The notes: generated from the letters alone by a model not told the origin. Shown: positions 31,845-41,158, counted from the first letter of the stretch. The stretch is 64,000 nucleotides of DNA from Algiphilus aromaticivorans DG1253 (GCF_000733765.1 NZ_JPOG01000001.1:2418001-2482000), one strand, 5' to 3'. Numbers and translations: made by a program.

Positions 31845-33893
31845 ATGAGCAAGACCGACAAGAACCCCACAGCCCACCATTCCGACATCGCAGAGACGAC
31901 GCCGCGACACTTCCGCAGCGTACTGAGCGCCCGTCTTTCGCGTCGCGACGCCCTGCGCGCCGGTTTCGGCACCACCGCCGGCGGCATGCTGGCCGGCACC
32001 GGACTCTACGGCTGCAGCAGCGACAGCAACGGCGGCGACAGCGCCCCCGAGCTGCGCTTCGAGTCCGTCGCCGGGCAACCCGGTGCGGACTTCAACGGCA
32101 TCGCGCTGCCCGAGGGTTACACCTACGATCTGCTCATCCCATGGGGCACCCCCATCCTCGGCGACATGCCCGCCTTCAAGCCGGATGGCAGCAACACGGC
32201 CGCCGAGCAGGCGCAGCAGAGTGGCGAGTGGCACGACGGCATGGAGTTCTTCCCCATCGAGGGCTCGGCGACCAATGGCCTGCTCTGCGTCAATCACGAG
32301 AGCCTCAGCTTCAGCTTTTTCCACGGTTACCGCATGGAAGGTGGGGAAGCCGTTTCCAATCGCGAGACGAACGCCGACGACCTGCCGACCAATCCGGACC
32401 AGGTGCGCAAGGAGATCAACAGCCACGGCGTCTCGGTGGTCGAAATCCAGCGCGTTGCCGGCAAGTGGCAGGTGGTGGACTCCGGCCGCAACCGACGCAT
32501 CACCGGCGCAACGCCGATGCGCTTCTCGGGTCCGGCCGCCGGCAGCGCGGTGCTGCAGACCGCCTACTCCCCCGACGGCACGCAGGGCCGCGGCACTCTC
32601 AACAACTGCGGCCGCGGCTTCACGCCCTGGGGCACCTACCTGACCTGCGAGGAGAATTTCCGCGGCTACCTGACAACTCAGGAAGACCCGGTGCCGGAAG
32701 AGAAGAACCGCTACGCGCTGAACGCCGGCGGCTTCGGCTTCCGCTGGGATAACGTCGCCGGCGACGCTTCCGAAGACAACGACGAGTTCCGCCGCTGGGA
32801 CATCACGGCCACGGCCGGCAGTGCCAGCGCGGATTACCGTAATGAGGCCAACCACTTCGGCTGGATCGTCGAGATCGACCCGATGGACCCCAGCAGCGCG
32901 CCGGTCAAGCGCACCGCGCTCGGCCGCTTGGCGCACGAGGGCGCGCAGCCCGGTCGCATCGAGGCCGGCCGCCCCATCGCCTTCTACACCGGCGACGACG
33001 ACCAGAACGAGTATCTCTTCAAGTTCGTCACCGCCGACGCCTGGGATCCGGACAACCCCGACCCCGACATGCTCGACAAGGGCACGCTCTACGTCGCCAA
33101 GTTCAATGACGACGGCAGCGGCGAATGGATCGCGCTGGATATCGCCGACAGCCGCCTGGCCGCGCGTTTCAGCAGCCAGGCCGAGGTCGTTACCTACGCC
33201 CGCATCGCCGGCGATCTGGTCGAGGCCACGCCGATGGATCGCCCGGAGTGGTCGACCACCGACCCGGCCACCGGCGAGATCTATCTCACCCTGACCAACA
33301 ACGACGAGAAGGGCGATGACGCGTCCGGCCGCAACCGCTGGGAAGCCAGCGCCGCCAATCCGCGCGACCCCAACAACTGGGGCCACGTGCTGCGCTTCCG
33401 CGAAGCAGGCGACGACCCGGCCGCGACGAGCTTCACCTGGGACATCTTCGTCTTCGGCGCGCCGGCCGGCGCCGACAGCACCATCAACCGCTCCGGCCTG
33501 ACTACCGACAACGAGTTCGCCGGCCCCGACGGGCTGTACTTCGACCCGCGCGGCGTGCTCTGGATCCAGACCGACAACGGCGGCAACGCGGTGGCCGACG
33601 CCACCAACGACCAGCTACTGGCGGTGGTGCCCGGCCGACTCAATGGCAATGCCATCACCACCGAAAACCAGAGCGAACTCAAGCGCATGATGGTCGGTCC
33701 CGGCCGCTGCGAGGTGACCGGCATCGTGCTGACGCCCGACGCGCGCACGCTCTTCGTCAACGTCCAGCATCCGGGCGACTCACTACCCAATTCCAACAGC
33801 TTTCCGGCCACCGGCGCGCCAGCACCTAACAAGTTGCCGCGCTCGACGACCATCGCCATCCGGCGTGAGGACGGCGGCGAAATCGCCCTCTAG
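31845..33893 (+). CDS. PhoX-family (DUF839) phosphatase, Tat-exported
   Basis: The protein is 682 residues. The N-terminus carries a twin-arginine motif (SRRDALRAGFG) followed by a hydrophobic stretch and a Cys (GLYGCSSDS), so it may be a Tat-exported lipoprotein. The DUF839/PhoX beta-propeller sequence includes LLCVNHES, TPWGTYLTCEENF, ANHFGWIVEIDP and NEFAGPDGLYFDPRG. PhoX enzymes are Ca/Fe-dependent alkaline phosphatases active on organic phosphate. It ends at a strong terminator that separates it from the convergent PhoD-type gene. No clear Pho box was found upstream. Confidence 0.9.
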   Translation: MSKTDKNPTAHHSDIAETTPRHFRSVLSARLSRRDALRAGFGTTAGGMLAGTGLYGCSSDSNGGDSAPELRFESVAGQPGADFNGIALPEGYTYDLLIPWGTPILGDMPAFKPDGSNTAAEQAQQSGEWHDGMEFFPIEGSATNGLLCVNHESLSFSFFHGYRMEGGEAVSNRETNADDLPTNPDQVRKEINSHGVSVVEIQRVAGKWQVVDSGRNRRITGATPMRFSGPAAGSAVLQTAYSPDGTQGRGTLNNCGRGFTPWGTYLTCEENFRGYLTTQEDPVPEEKNRYALNAGGFGFRWDNVAGDASEDNDEFRRWDITATAGSASADYRNEANHFGWIVEIDPMDPSSAPVKRTALGRLAHEGAQPGRIEAGRPIAFYTGDDDQNEYLFKFVTADAWDPDNPDPDMLDKGTLYVAKFNDDGSGEWIALDIADSRLAARFSSQAEVVTYARIAGDLVEATPMDRPEWSTTDPATGEIYLTLTNNDEKGDDASGRNRWEASAANPRDPNNWGHVLRFREAGDDPAATSFTWDIFVFGAPAGADSTINRSGLTTDNEFAGPDGLYFDPRGVLWIQTDNGGNAVADATNDQLLAVVPGRLNGNAITTENQSELKRMMVGPGRCEVTGIVLTPDARTLFVNVQHPGDSLPNSNSFPATGAPAPNKLPRSTTIAIRREDGGEIAL

Positions 33894-33926
33894 CGCCTGC
33901 CCTGCATCCAGATGAAAGACCCCTTT

Positions 33927-33953
33927 GGCCCCGCTCCGGCGGGGCCATTTTTA
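33927..33953 (+). terminator. Rho-independent terminator of the PhoX gene
   Basis: GGCCCCGC-TCCG-GCGGGGCC is a perfect 8-bp stem with a 4-nt loop, followed by ATTTTTAT. It lies 33 nt after the PhoX stop and in the gap to the convergent PhoD-type gene. Confidence 0.9.
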
Positions 33954-34023
33954 TCCGGTGGTTCGCTGCCGACAGCTCGCGGATTCCCGGGCAACGGTGC
34001 GCAGCGCCCGGGCAGCAGCGACC

Positions 34024-35646
34024 TCAGCTTTCCCATCGCAGCGCAGCGACGCCGTCGTCGACCCGGAACTGCGCTATGCGTTCCTGGCCCGCATCGGGGG
34101 CGCCTACCTGCGACACCGCCCAGTACTCGGCGCGGACCGCGTCCGGGGTGATCTCCAGCAGCGTGTAGCCGTTGCCTCCGTCGGTGAACTTGATGTGCGA
34201 ATTGGGGGCCTGGAAGACCAGGGGATTGCCCACCACCAGCTCCTCCAGCAGATCGCCCGGGTCGGTGAGCAGATCGGGGTCGAGCAGCGATCGCCGATCA
34301 CCGGCCGAGGTCGCCGAGGGCGTGACGAACTCCACGGCCTGCGCGCCCGCCCCCGTCAGCGGATTGTAGGCAGCCGGATTGCTGGGGTCCTGGGCCACAT
34401 CGCTGGCGAAGGCGACGTGGAAATCCCCGGCCAGCACGACCACGTTGCCGATATTGCCTTCGTCCAGGGCCGCGAACAGCCGGTCGCGCGCCGCCTTGTA
34501 GCCATCCCATTGATCCGGGTTGCCGTAGACGCCACCACCGAGGCCGTCGGGCAGGCCGGCGACCTTGAGTTGCGCGAGCATGACCTGCTGCCCGATCAAC
34601 CGCCAGCGCGCGGTGCTGTTGCGCAGCCGATCGAAGAGCCAGGCCTCCTGCTCGGCGCCGAGAAGCTGGCGCCCGGGGTCGGCGAAACCGCCTGTCTGCG
34701 TGAAGGCCGGCAGGTTGTCGCCGACGATGGTGTTCTCGGAAAGCTGCTGCTCGCGGCCGATGCGGCGCGTGTCGAGCATGGAAAGATCGACCAGATCGCC
34801 GAAGGCGAAATCACGGTAGATACGCAGCGGCTCGGCCGGATCCGGGCTGCGGATGGGCATCCACTCCAGCGCCGCCTGCAGCGCGGCAGCGTCGCGCGCG
34901 GCGAAATCTCCATCGGTCTCCGGGTCGTGGTTATCGGCGCCGTCGCGCCAGGTGTTGTTGGCGAACTCGTGGTCGTCCCAGACCCAGATCATGGCGTGCG
35001 CGGCGTGCAGCGCCTGCAGGTCTGCATCCTCGCGGTACTGGGAGTAGCGGCGGCGATAGTCGGCCAGCGTCACGCATTTATGCGGCGGGTCGTGCGGCCG
35101 CACGCGATCGGTGTTGCCGTTCTCGTAGATGTAGTCGCCCAGATGCAGCACGGCATGCAGGTCGTCGCGCTCGGCGACACGGGCGTAGGCATTGAAGAAT
35201 CCGCGGCTGTAGTCGCCGCAGGTCAGCACGGCCAGGCGCAGCTGCTCGACTGCGCCTACCGGCAGCGTGCGCAGCCTGCCCACCGGCGAGGCCTCGTCGC
35301 CATCGAAGAATCCGAAGTAGAGCGTGCTGTCCGCCGGAAGGCCGGTCACATCCAGCTTCAGCGTGAAGTCCCGGCCGGCGTTGGTGGTTGCTACGCCGTC
35401 GTTGACGATATCGCGCAGCCCCGGGTCGCGCGTCACCCGCCAGCTGATATTGCGGGCGGCAACATCCCCCGGCTCGGGCGTGACACGGGTCCAGATAATG
35501 CAGCGATCCGCCTGCGGATCGCCGCTGGCGACGCCGTGAGCGAAGCGCGCGGAGGCGATATCGCGGCTACCGGAGCAGCCGAGGCTGCCGAGCGCCAAGG
35601 CCCCGGCCGAGCCCTGCAGAAAGTGTCGTCGCTTCAGTGGCGGCAC
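34024..35646 (-). CDS. PhoD-family alkaline phosphatase/phosphodiesterase
   Basis: The protein is 540 residues. The N-terminus is a Tat signal (KRRHFLQGSAGALALGSLGC) with a possible lipobox Cys. The PhoD motifs are present: FAHGVASGDP, LTCGDYSRGFFNAY, HLGDYIYENG, WVWDDHEFANNTW and VVLAGDFHVAFA, supplying the Fe/Ca ligands. It should release phosphate from diesters or monoesters in the periplasm or outside. It converges on the PhoX-type gene; both are Tat substrates with related roles. Confidence 0.93.
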   Translation of the reverse strand: MPPLKRRHFLQGSAGALALGSLGCSGSRDIASARFAHGVASGDPQADRCIIWTRVTPEPGDVAARNISWRVTRDPGLRDIVNDGVATTNAGRDFTLKLDVTGLPADSTLYFGFFDGDEASPVGRLRTLPVGAVEQLRLAVLTCGDYSRGFFNAYARVAERDDLHAVLHLGDYIYENGNTDRVRPHDPPHKCVTLADYRRRYSQYREDADLQALHAAHAMIWVWDDHEFANNTWRDGADNHDPETDGDFAARDAAALQAALEWMPIRSPDPAEPLRIYRDFAFGDLVDLSMLDTRRIGREQQLSENTIVGDNLPAFTQTGGFADPGRQLLGAEQEAWLFDRLRNSTARWRLIGQQVMLAQLKVAGLPDGLGGGVYGNPDQWDGYKAARDRLFAALDEGNIGNVVVLAGDFHVAFASDVAQDPSNPAAYNPLTGAGAQAVEFVTPSATSAGDRRSLLDPDLLTDPGDLLEELVVGNPLVFQAPNSHIKFTDGGNGYTLLEITPDAVRAEYWAVSQVGAPDAGQERIAQFRVDDGVAALRWES

Positions 35647-35704
35647 GCGCCTCGCCTCCCGGTCATCGGCACATCATCGGTAGCAGCGATGACGGGGGCG
35701 TGAC

Positions 35705-36352
35705 TCAGCGCGCGACCAGCGCCACGCTGGCCGCGATCATCATCTGCGACGCAAAGTAGAGCGGCAGCCCCCAGACGCGGTTGATCAGCGCCGGACGCAC
35801 GAACTGGTCGCGGGCCACCGAGAGATCCGACAGCGCGAAGCCAATGGCGCCGGCCGCGATCAGCCAGTGCGTGCCGGCGACGACAGCGCTGATGGCTGCC
35901 ACAACCATTGCGCCGATCACGCAGAGATAGACCAGCAACGGCAGGCGGAAATCCTCGGGAGCCTGCGGCAGCAGCCAGCGGCCACTGACCAGCAGCGCCA
36001 TCACGACAATGGGTGCGGCAATAAGCGCAGCGACGCCGTGCAGGGGCAGTGCCGCGAAGGCCACAACGTAGGCGACGTGACCGAGCAGGAAGGCGTTCAT
36101 GCCGGCCAGAAAAAGGCGGGGGCGCTCGCGCGGAATCAGCAGCACGTCGCCGGCCGCACCCAGCACGAGGCCGAGCAGAACCCATCGCCCATAGGCTGTA
36201 TCCAGAGCGCCCCAGTGCAGCGCCGCCAGCACGAAGGCAACGGAAGCGAGCGGCTTGCCGACCCACTCCAGCGCACGCCGATCGCTGCGATCGGCGACAA
36301 GTACCAGCGCCACGCCCGTCGCGCAGGCCGCACATAACAGCACACTGATCAT
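35705..36352 (-). CDS. YhhN/TMEM86-family membrane protein (lysoplasmalogenase-like)
   Basis: The protein is 215 residues from the ATG at 36352; the frame continues 72 nt upstream but that part is not membrane-like. About eight short hydrophobic segments are present, with the family motifs KPLASVAFVLAAL, LGAAGDVLLIPRE, FLLGHVAYVVAF and GFALSDLSVARDQF. Mammalian relatives cleave lysoplasmalogens; the bacterial role is unsettled. It lies 58 bp upstream of the PhoD-type gene on the same strand and could share its transcript. Confidence 0.85.
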   Translation of the reverse strand: MISVLLCAACATGVALVLVADRSDRRALEWVGKPLASVAFVLAALHWGALDTAYGRWVLLGLVLGAAGDVLLIPRERPRLFLAGMNAFLLGHVAYVVAFAALPLHGVAALIAAPIVVMALLVSGRWLLPQAPEDFRLPLLVYLCVIGAMVVAAISAVVAGTHWLIAAGAIGFALSDLSVARDQFVRPALINRVWGLPLYFASQMMIAASVALVAR

Positions 36353-36538
36353 CGGCAATGCCCGCCCCCGCCAGCATGAATGATGGGAATCAACCGTGGC
36401 GGAGGGTAGCGTGGCGGGCAACATGGCGCCAGATCCCGCGCATCACACGACGCCGCGCATGCGGCGAGCGTGAACGCTTTACGCATGTCGCGGAACAGCC
36501 GATAATGCTATCCATTCGCATTAATCCAAGGAAGCACC

Positions 36539-37411
36539 ATGGCGCAGAAAAGCTCCGGCCCGCTCGACACGCATTTCCGCCTGAAACCGGTCTACAGGCT
36601 GGGCCTGCTAATCGCCGCCGGCAGCAGCCTGCCGGCCGGCATCGCTCACGCCGCGGACAACGCGCTTACGACGTCGCACAGCGCAGCACCGACCCTGCTG
36701 GCGCAGATCGGCGGTGCTGAAGCCGAAGGTGAGGGAGAGGGCGCAGAGGCGGACGTCATGAGCAGCGACGCCGCCTATCTCACGCAGCTTGCGCTGATGC
36801 GCGGCCATCTCAACATCGGTGTGGCGCTATACCGGGAGGGACACACCGAAGCCGCGGCGACGCACATGAAGCACCCGCGCGATGAGCTCTACGCGGGGCT
36901 CGTGCCCGCCTTCAAGGTACGCAGCGTGCAAGGCTTCGAGAAGGCACTGACGGCGCTCACCGCCGCCGTATCCGACGGCGCCGACGTCGCGACGGTGGAG
37001 GAGGCCCTAGCAGAAGTCGAGATCGGCATCGAACAGGCCCGGACGGGCGTACCTGCAAGCGAGCGCATGGATGCGGTGACGCAGTTCCGGGTCATCGTGC
37101 GACTGATGCGCACCGCCGCCGAGGAGTACGCCATCGCCGTGGTAGACGGCCGCCTGGAGAACGCCCACGAATATCAGGACGCGCTCGGCTTCGTCCGCAT
37201 CGCCCGCGAGCATGTCGAACGACTCGCCGAGAATCCCGAGCAGGCCGAGCGCAAGGGCGTCGCCGAGGCAATCCAGACCGCGCGCGAACAGCTCGATGCG
37301 ATTCGCGATCTCTGGGTCGGCTTGATGCCTCCGGACAAGCTGGATCGCAACTCGGAACGCCTTTACGGCGCCACCGCGCGGGTCGAGCTCGCCGCCGCCG
37401 CCATCGACTGA
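36539..37411 (+). CDS. Exported helical protein of unknown function
   Basis: The protein is 290 residues. An N-terminal signal sequence ends near AGIAHAADN. An acidic low-complexity stretch (AEAEGEGEGAEAD) is followed by an all-helical domain with GHLNIGVALYREGHTEAAATHMKHPRDELYAGLVPAF, so conserved-looking His, Glu and Tyr residues are regularly spaced. That pattern could be a metal-binding helical bundle, but I do not recognise the family. It is followed after 8 nt by the PKHD dioxygenase (GTG start), suggesting a pair, perhaps linked to iron. Confidence 0.75.
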   Translation: MAQKSSGPLDTHFRLKPVYRLGLLIAAGSSLPAGIAHAADNALTTSHSAAPTLLAQIGGAEAEGEGEGAEADVMSSDAAYLTQLALMRGHLNIGVALYREGHTEAAATHMKHPRDELYAGLVPAFKVRSVQGFEKALTALTAAVSDGADVATVEEALAEVEIGIEQARTGVPASERMDAVTQFRVIVRLMRTAAEEYAIAVVDGRLENAHEYQDALGFVRIAREHVERLAENPEQAERKGVAEAIQTAREQLDAIRDLWVGLMPPDKLDRNSERLYGATARVELAAAAID

Positions 37412-37419
37412 TCCGCGCT

Positions 37420-38079
37420 GTGCTGGCGATCAGCGGAGCGCTCGATGCGGCAAGCCTTGAGGCCATCCGAGAGCAACTGTCGGGCGACACCGTGCGCGTC
37501 GACGGACGCGCCACCGCCGGCGGCCGCGCACGCGACGCCAAGCACAATGAGCAGCTAGCCCCATCGGCCGCCAGCGAGGCAGTCACCAGGCTGACCGCCG
37601 AGCGGCTGCGCGCGCATGCCGTCTTCGCGGCCTATGCCCGGCCCCGGGATTTCCCGCGACTGCAGGTAAGCCGCTACGGCGCCGGCATGCACTACGGCTG
37701 GCACGTCGACGCCGCCAGGATCGACGGCATGCGCACGGACCTCTCCTTCACCTGCTTTCTCTCGGACAGCCAGAGTTACGACGGCGGCGAGCTTGTCATC
37801 GCCGACGATGCGGGCGAGCGCCACATCCGGCTGGAGGCCGGCGACTGCTTCGTCTACCCCGCCTCGACACTGCATCGGGTCAATACGGTCACCCGCGGCG
37901 AACGCTGGGCGGTCGTCGGTTGGGTTCGCAGCGAAATCCGCGACAACGAACAGCGCCGCTTGCTCTACGACGTCGACAACGCCATCGCCGCGCTGCCCGG
38001 CGAAAGCACGGGCGACGAGCTGGGCCTGGCGCTGGCGAGCATCCGCGGCCGCCTGCAACGGATGTGGATGGAAGGCTAA
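37420..38079 (+). CDS. Fe(II)/2-oxoglutarate PKHD-type hydroxylase (PiuC/YbiX-like)
   Basis: The protein is 219 residues from a GTG start. The double-stranded beta-helix motifs are LQVSRYGAGMHYGWHVDAARI (the His-x-Asp iron ligands are HVD), GGELVI, and the distal His in YPASTLHRVNTVTRGERWAVVGWVRS with the 2-oxoglutarate-binding Arg. It belongs to the iron-regulated PKHD hydroxylase family; PiuC of Pseudomonas sits next to a siderophore receptor, but here it follows an unknown exported protein. Confidence 0.92.
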   Translation: MLAISGALDAASLEAIREQLSGDTVRVDGRATAGGRARDAKHNEQLAPSAASEAVTRLTAERLRAHAVFAAYARPRDFPRLQVSRYGAGMHYGWHVDAARIDGMRTDLSFTCFLSDSQSYDGGELVIADDAGERHIRLEAGDCFVYPASTLHRVNTVTRGERWAVVGWVRSEIRDNEQRRLLYDVDNAIAALPGESTGDELGLALASIRGRLQRMWMEG

Positions 38080-38189
38080 GGCCGACGACGCTTCAGTTGC
38101 GCTGAAGAGTTGCGGCAGACACCGTCGCTTGTGCGCACCGGGATCGGCCGCATCATGGGAAGACCATCCTCCCCATTGCGGAGCAAGCC

Positions 38190-39056
38190 ATGACCTACAG
38201 CACAGCGCGCAACATCCTGCGGCGGATTCCTGGGCAGCCGGCCTCGGACGGCGCCGGCGTCCGGCTGCGCCGCAGCCTCGGCAGCAGGCCGGCGCTGCGG
38301 CTGGACCCCTTCCTCATGCTCGACGAGTTCAGCTCCAGCAATCCGGACGACTATGTCGCCGGCTTCCCGGAGCATCCGCACCGCGGCTTCGAAACGGTGA
38401 CCTACATGCTGGAAGGCCGCATGCAGCATCGCGACCACATGCGCAATACCGGCGATCTCGGCCCGGGCGGCGTGCAGTGGATGACGGCCGGGCGCGGCGT
38501 CATCCACTCCGAGATGCCGCAGCAGCACGAAGGCCGCATGCGCGGCTTCCAACTCTGGATCAATCTACCGGCCGCGGAAAAGATGCAGCCGGCATCCTAT
38601 CGCGACATCCCGGCAGCGGAGATCCCCGAAATCACCCCGGCCGAAGGCGTCCGACTGCGGCTGATCGCGGGCCGGCTCGACCTGAGCGGCGAGACTCTCT
38701 CCGGTGCTGTCAACGGCGACGGCGCGCGCAGCACGGATCCGCTCTACCTGGACCTGCGGCTCGAACCGGGGGCACAGCTCGCGCTTCCCGTGCCACCCGG
38801 CCACCACGCCTTCGTCTATCCCTTCGAGGGCGAGGCCTCCATCGCCGGTCGCCCCCTGCCCGCCCGCGACGCAACCGTGCTGAGCGACGGCGATCATGTC
38901 GTCATTGATGCCGGCGAGGCCGGCGCGGCGATGTTGTTGCTGGCCGGGAAGCCGATTGGGGAGGGGGTAGTGCAGTACGGCCCCTTCGTGATGAACACTC
39001 GCGAAGAGATTGAGCAAGCGCTTGAGGATTATCGGCGCGGTGTGCTGACTGCATAG
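38190..39056 (+). CDS. Pirin-family protein
   Basis: The protein is 288 residues, a bicupin. The N-terminal cupin has the pirin signature PFLMLDEF, FPEHPHRGFETVTYMLEG, HRDHMRNTGDLGPGGVQWMTAGRGVIHSEMP, supplying three His and a Glu for the metal. The C-terminal cupin contains AFVYPFEGEASIAG. Bacterial pirins include quercetinase-like dioxygenases and redox sensors; the activity is not given by the sequence. It lies 110 bp after the PKHD gene. Confidence 0.93.
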   Translation: MTYSTARNILRRIPGQPASDGAGVRLRRSLGSRPALRLDPFLMLDEFSSSNPDDYVAGFPEHPHRGFETVTYMLEGRMQHRDHMRNTGDLGPGGVQWMTAGRGVIHSEMPQQHEGRMRGFQLWINLPAAEKMQPASYRDIPAAEIPEITPAEGVRLRLIAGRLDLSGETLSGAVNGDGARSTDPLYLDLRLEPGAQLALPVPPGHHAFVYPFEGEASIAGRPLPARDATVLSDGDHVVIDAGEAGAAMLLLAGKPIGEGVVQYGPFVMNTREEIEQALEDYRRGVLTA

Positions 39057-39326
39057 CTTCATCCTGCCGTCCATGGCGCCAACGTGATGCCTCCGATCAG
39101 CACCGGCTCGGACTTTCGGCTCTGCATCCTGCTGCGCTCGAAAGCCCTGGGCGCACTTCCGTGTGCGCCCGCTGACCGCTACGCGGACAACCCTGTCCGA
39201 GCGCTCCCCGCGCTGCAAATGCCGCCGGGCATTCGGCCGCGGTTCGCCCATGTGCCGTGCACAGAAAAAGGCGCCGACCCCGAATGAGGCGGCGCCCTGT
39301 AGCGCTAGGCCGAGCGGGCCGGGCGC
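39057..39326. repeat. Spacer with hairpin-mosaic remnants
   Basis: No gene is supported here. Several inverted repeats occur between 39105 and 39245. The clearest is GGGCGCAC (39149-39156) pairing with GTGCGCCC (39163-39170), almost the same as the hairpin at 13557-13577 in the tuf spacer. The terminator of the Ala-rich gene lies at 39264-39296. Confidence 0.65.
39264..39296 (-). terminator. Rho-independent terminator of the Ala-rich gene
   Basis: On the minus strand GGCGCCG and CGGCGCC pair across a 13-nt loop and are followed by CTTTTTCT. It lies 30 nt after the stop codon of the gene at 39327. Confidence 0.75.
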
Positions 39327-39929
39327 TTATTCGCTGCGCGTGCCGGCCTGGCCCTCAACCTGCACATCCGCACGAATGCTCGCGCGCTGCTCGGGGGTCA
39401 TCGTCTGCCAGCGCTCGCGCGCGGCCTCGCGGCTTTCGGCGCCCTGCGCGCGCAGACGCTCGGTCACGGCGGTGCGCTCCTGCGCGCCGAGCGACTGCCA
39501 GGCTTTGGCACCCGCCTCGGCATTGGCCTCAGCACCAGCCTTCAGCGAATCGCGCTTGGCCTTGGCCGCGCTCGACACGCTGCCGGTGGCCGCCGCGCCT
39601 TGCTTGCGGGCGCCATCGGCAGCCGCCTCGGCTCCGGACTCGGCGCGTGCGCGGGTCTCGGATGCTGCCTCGGAGGCCCGATTGCCGGCGGCGCGGGCAT
39701 CGCTCTTGGCAGCGGCAGCTGCATCGCTGGCCGCCTGGCCGTCGGCCTTCAGACTACCCTCGCCCTTGGCGTTGACGCCGCCGGGGCCAGCCTCGACCCC
39801 CGCGGAAAGGCCCGTCTCGGCGCCGACTCCAGAGCCCGAAGCCGCGCCCTGAACGGTGCCGCCGAGCTGGGCGGCACTGAGCCCGGGAAGGGCGATGAGT
39901 CCCACAAACATGATCGTGCTGGTCCGCAT
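39327..39929 (-). CDS. Secreted Ala-rich low-complexity protein
   Basis: The protein is 200 residues, with a signal peptide (MRTSTIMFVGLIALPGLSAAQ). The middle ~110 residues are Ala/Gly/Ser/Glu/Lys-rich and predicted helical, rather like LEA or Lys-Ala repeat proteins. The C-terminus contains TERLRAQGAESREAARERWQTMTPEQRASIRADVQ, similar to the helical end of periplasmic CpxP/Spy-like proteins. It has its own terminator and lies 54 bp downstream of the MscS-type channel on the same strand. Function unknown; a periplasmic stress role is a guess. Confidence 0.75.
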   Translation of the reverse strand: MRTSTIMFVGLIALPGLSAAQLGGTVQGAASGSGVGAETGLSAGVEAGPGGVNAKGEGSLKADGQAASDAAAAAKSDARAAGNRASEAASETRARAESGAEAAADGARKQGAAATGSVSSAAKAKRDSLKAGAEANAEAGAKAWQSLGAQERTAVTERLRAQGAESREAARERWQTMTPEQRASIRADVQVEGQAGTRSE

Positions 39930-39983
39930 GAGAATTCTCCTGCTACCGAATGGAGATACTCATCTTGCGGGGAGGCGGTGAAT

Positions 39984-41063
39984 TCAATCTGAACCACGCC
40001 CCTCGGGCAGGGTCGCGACATGCACTGTGCGCGTCGGGAAGGCGAAATCGATGCCGGCGTCGCGGAAAGCGCGAATCATGGCGAGATTGATTGCCTGCTG
40101 GGTATCCATGTAGCGCGCGTAATCCGGCGTCAGCATCCAGTACACGACCTCGTATTCCAGCGCCGAATCCGAGAAGCGGTGTAGGTGCGCGCGGTCGAAG
40201 CGTGCATCCGGCTGCGCCTCGATGATGTTGCGCAGCATCTCCGGAATGGCCTCGAGCTGCTCGGCGCTAGTCGAATACAGCACGCCGAAGCGGAACAGGA
40301 TGCGCCGTTCCTGCATGCGCTGATAGTTGCGCAGACGCGCCTTGAGCAGGTCGGAGTTGGCGAAAACGAGCTGCTCGCCGCCGAGACTGCGGATGCGCGT
40401 GGTCTTCAGGCCGATGTGCTCCACCGTGCCCATGTACTCGTCGATGATCAGGAAATCACCAAGCACGAAGGGCTTGTCGATGACGATGGACAGCGAGGCG
40501 AAGAGATCGCCCAGGATGTTCTGCACGGCCAGCGCCACTGCGATGCCGCCGACGCCGAGCCCGGCCACCAGCGCCGTGACGTTGACTCCCAGGTTGTCCA
40601 GCATCAGCAACAGCAGCAGCGCCCATAGCAGCAGGCGCAGCATGAATTTCACGGCACCCAGCGTCGTCGCCGTGGCAGGGTCCGAGACGAGCGCGCGCTT
40701 CTTCGATCGCCCGATCCAGAACTCGACCAGCGCGCTGCCCCATAGCCCGAGCTGCAGAAAGGTTGCGATCACCGCCAGCACACGCAGCAGATCCCACAGG
40801 CGCTCGGGCAGATCCAGGTAATGGGCGCCGACATAGAGCGTCACGACCAGCACCAGCCACTGCTGGGTCCGCGCCACCGCCGCGACCACCGAATCGTCGA
40901 AGGGCGTCGCCGTGCGCGCCGCCATGGTCGCCAAGCGCGCGTGCGACAGCCATTTGATCACGCCCACCAGCACATTGATCGACAGGGCGATACCCAGCGC
41001 GGTCAGCCAATCGCGTGCGGGATTGCCGAGCAGGGAAGCATCGAGCAGAGCGAGAACATCCAT
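39984..41063 (-). CDS. MscS-family mechanosensitive channel
   Basis: The protein is 359 residues. Four or five N-terminal hydrophobic segments are followed by the pore-lining helix and channel domain (LVAGLGVGGIAVALAVQNILGDLFASLSIVIDKPF), the beta domain (GDFLIIDEYMGTVEHIGLKTTRIRSLGGEQLVFANS) and a C-terminal alpha/beta vestibule. It opens under membrane tension to release solutes after osmotic downshock. It is larger than E. coli MscS (286) because of extra N-terminal helices, as in YnaI/YbdG-like forms. Confidence 0.92.
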   Translation of the reverse strand: MDVLALLDASLLGNPARDWLTALGIALSINVLVGVIKWLSHARLATMAARTATPFDDSVVAAVARTQQWLVLVVTLYVGAHYLDLPERLWDLLRVLAVIATFLQLGLWGSALVEFWIGRSKKRALVSDPATATTLGAVKFMLRLLLWALLLLLMLDNLGVNVTALVAGLGVGGIAVALAVQNILGDLFASLSIVIDKPFVLGDFLIIDEYMGTVEHIGLKTTRIRSLGGEQLVFANSDLLKARLRNYQRMQERRILFRFGVLYSTSAEQLEAIPEMLRNIIEAQPDARFDRAHLHRFSDSALEYEVVYWMLTPDYARYMDTQQAINLAMIRAFRDAGIDFAFPTRTVHVATLPEGRGSD

Positions 41064-41158
41064 GGGCAGCCGGAGCGAAGACGGAAAGGAATGCGCAGCT
41101 TAACGGAGCCCCGCCGCCACACGCGCTAGAGTGCGGCCCCGCCCCGAGGAATGCAGCG

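Noticed and set aside
39163-39852. Plus-strand open frame opposite the Ala-rich secreted protein
   Set aside because: It is the Ala/Ser/Arg mirror of a low-complexity gene that has a signal peptide and terminator on the minus strand.
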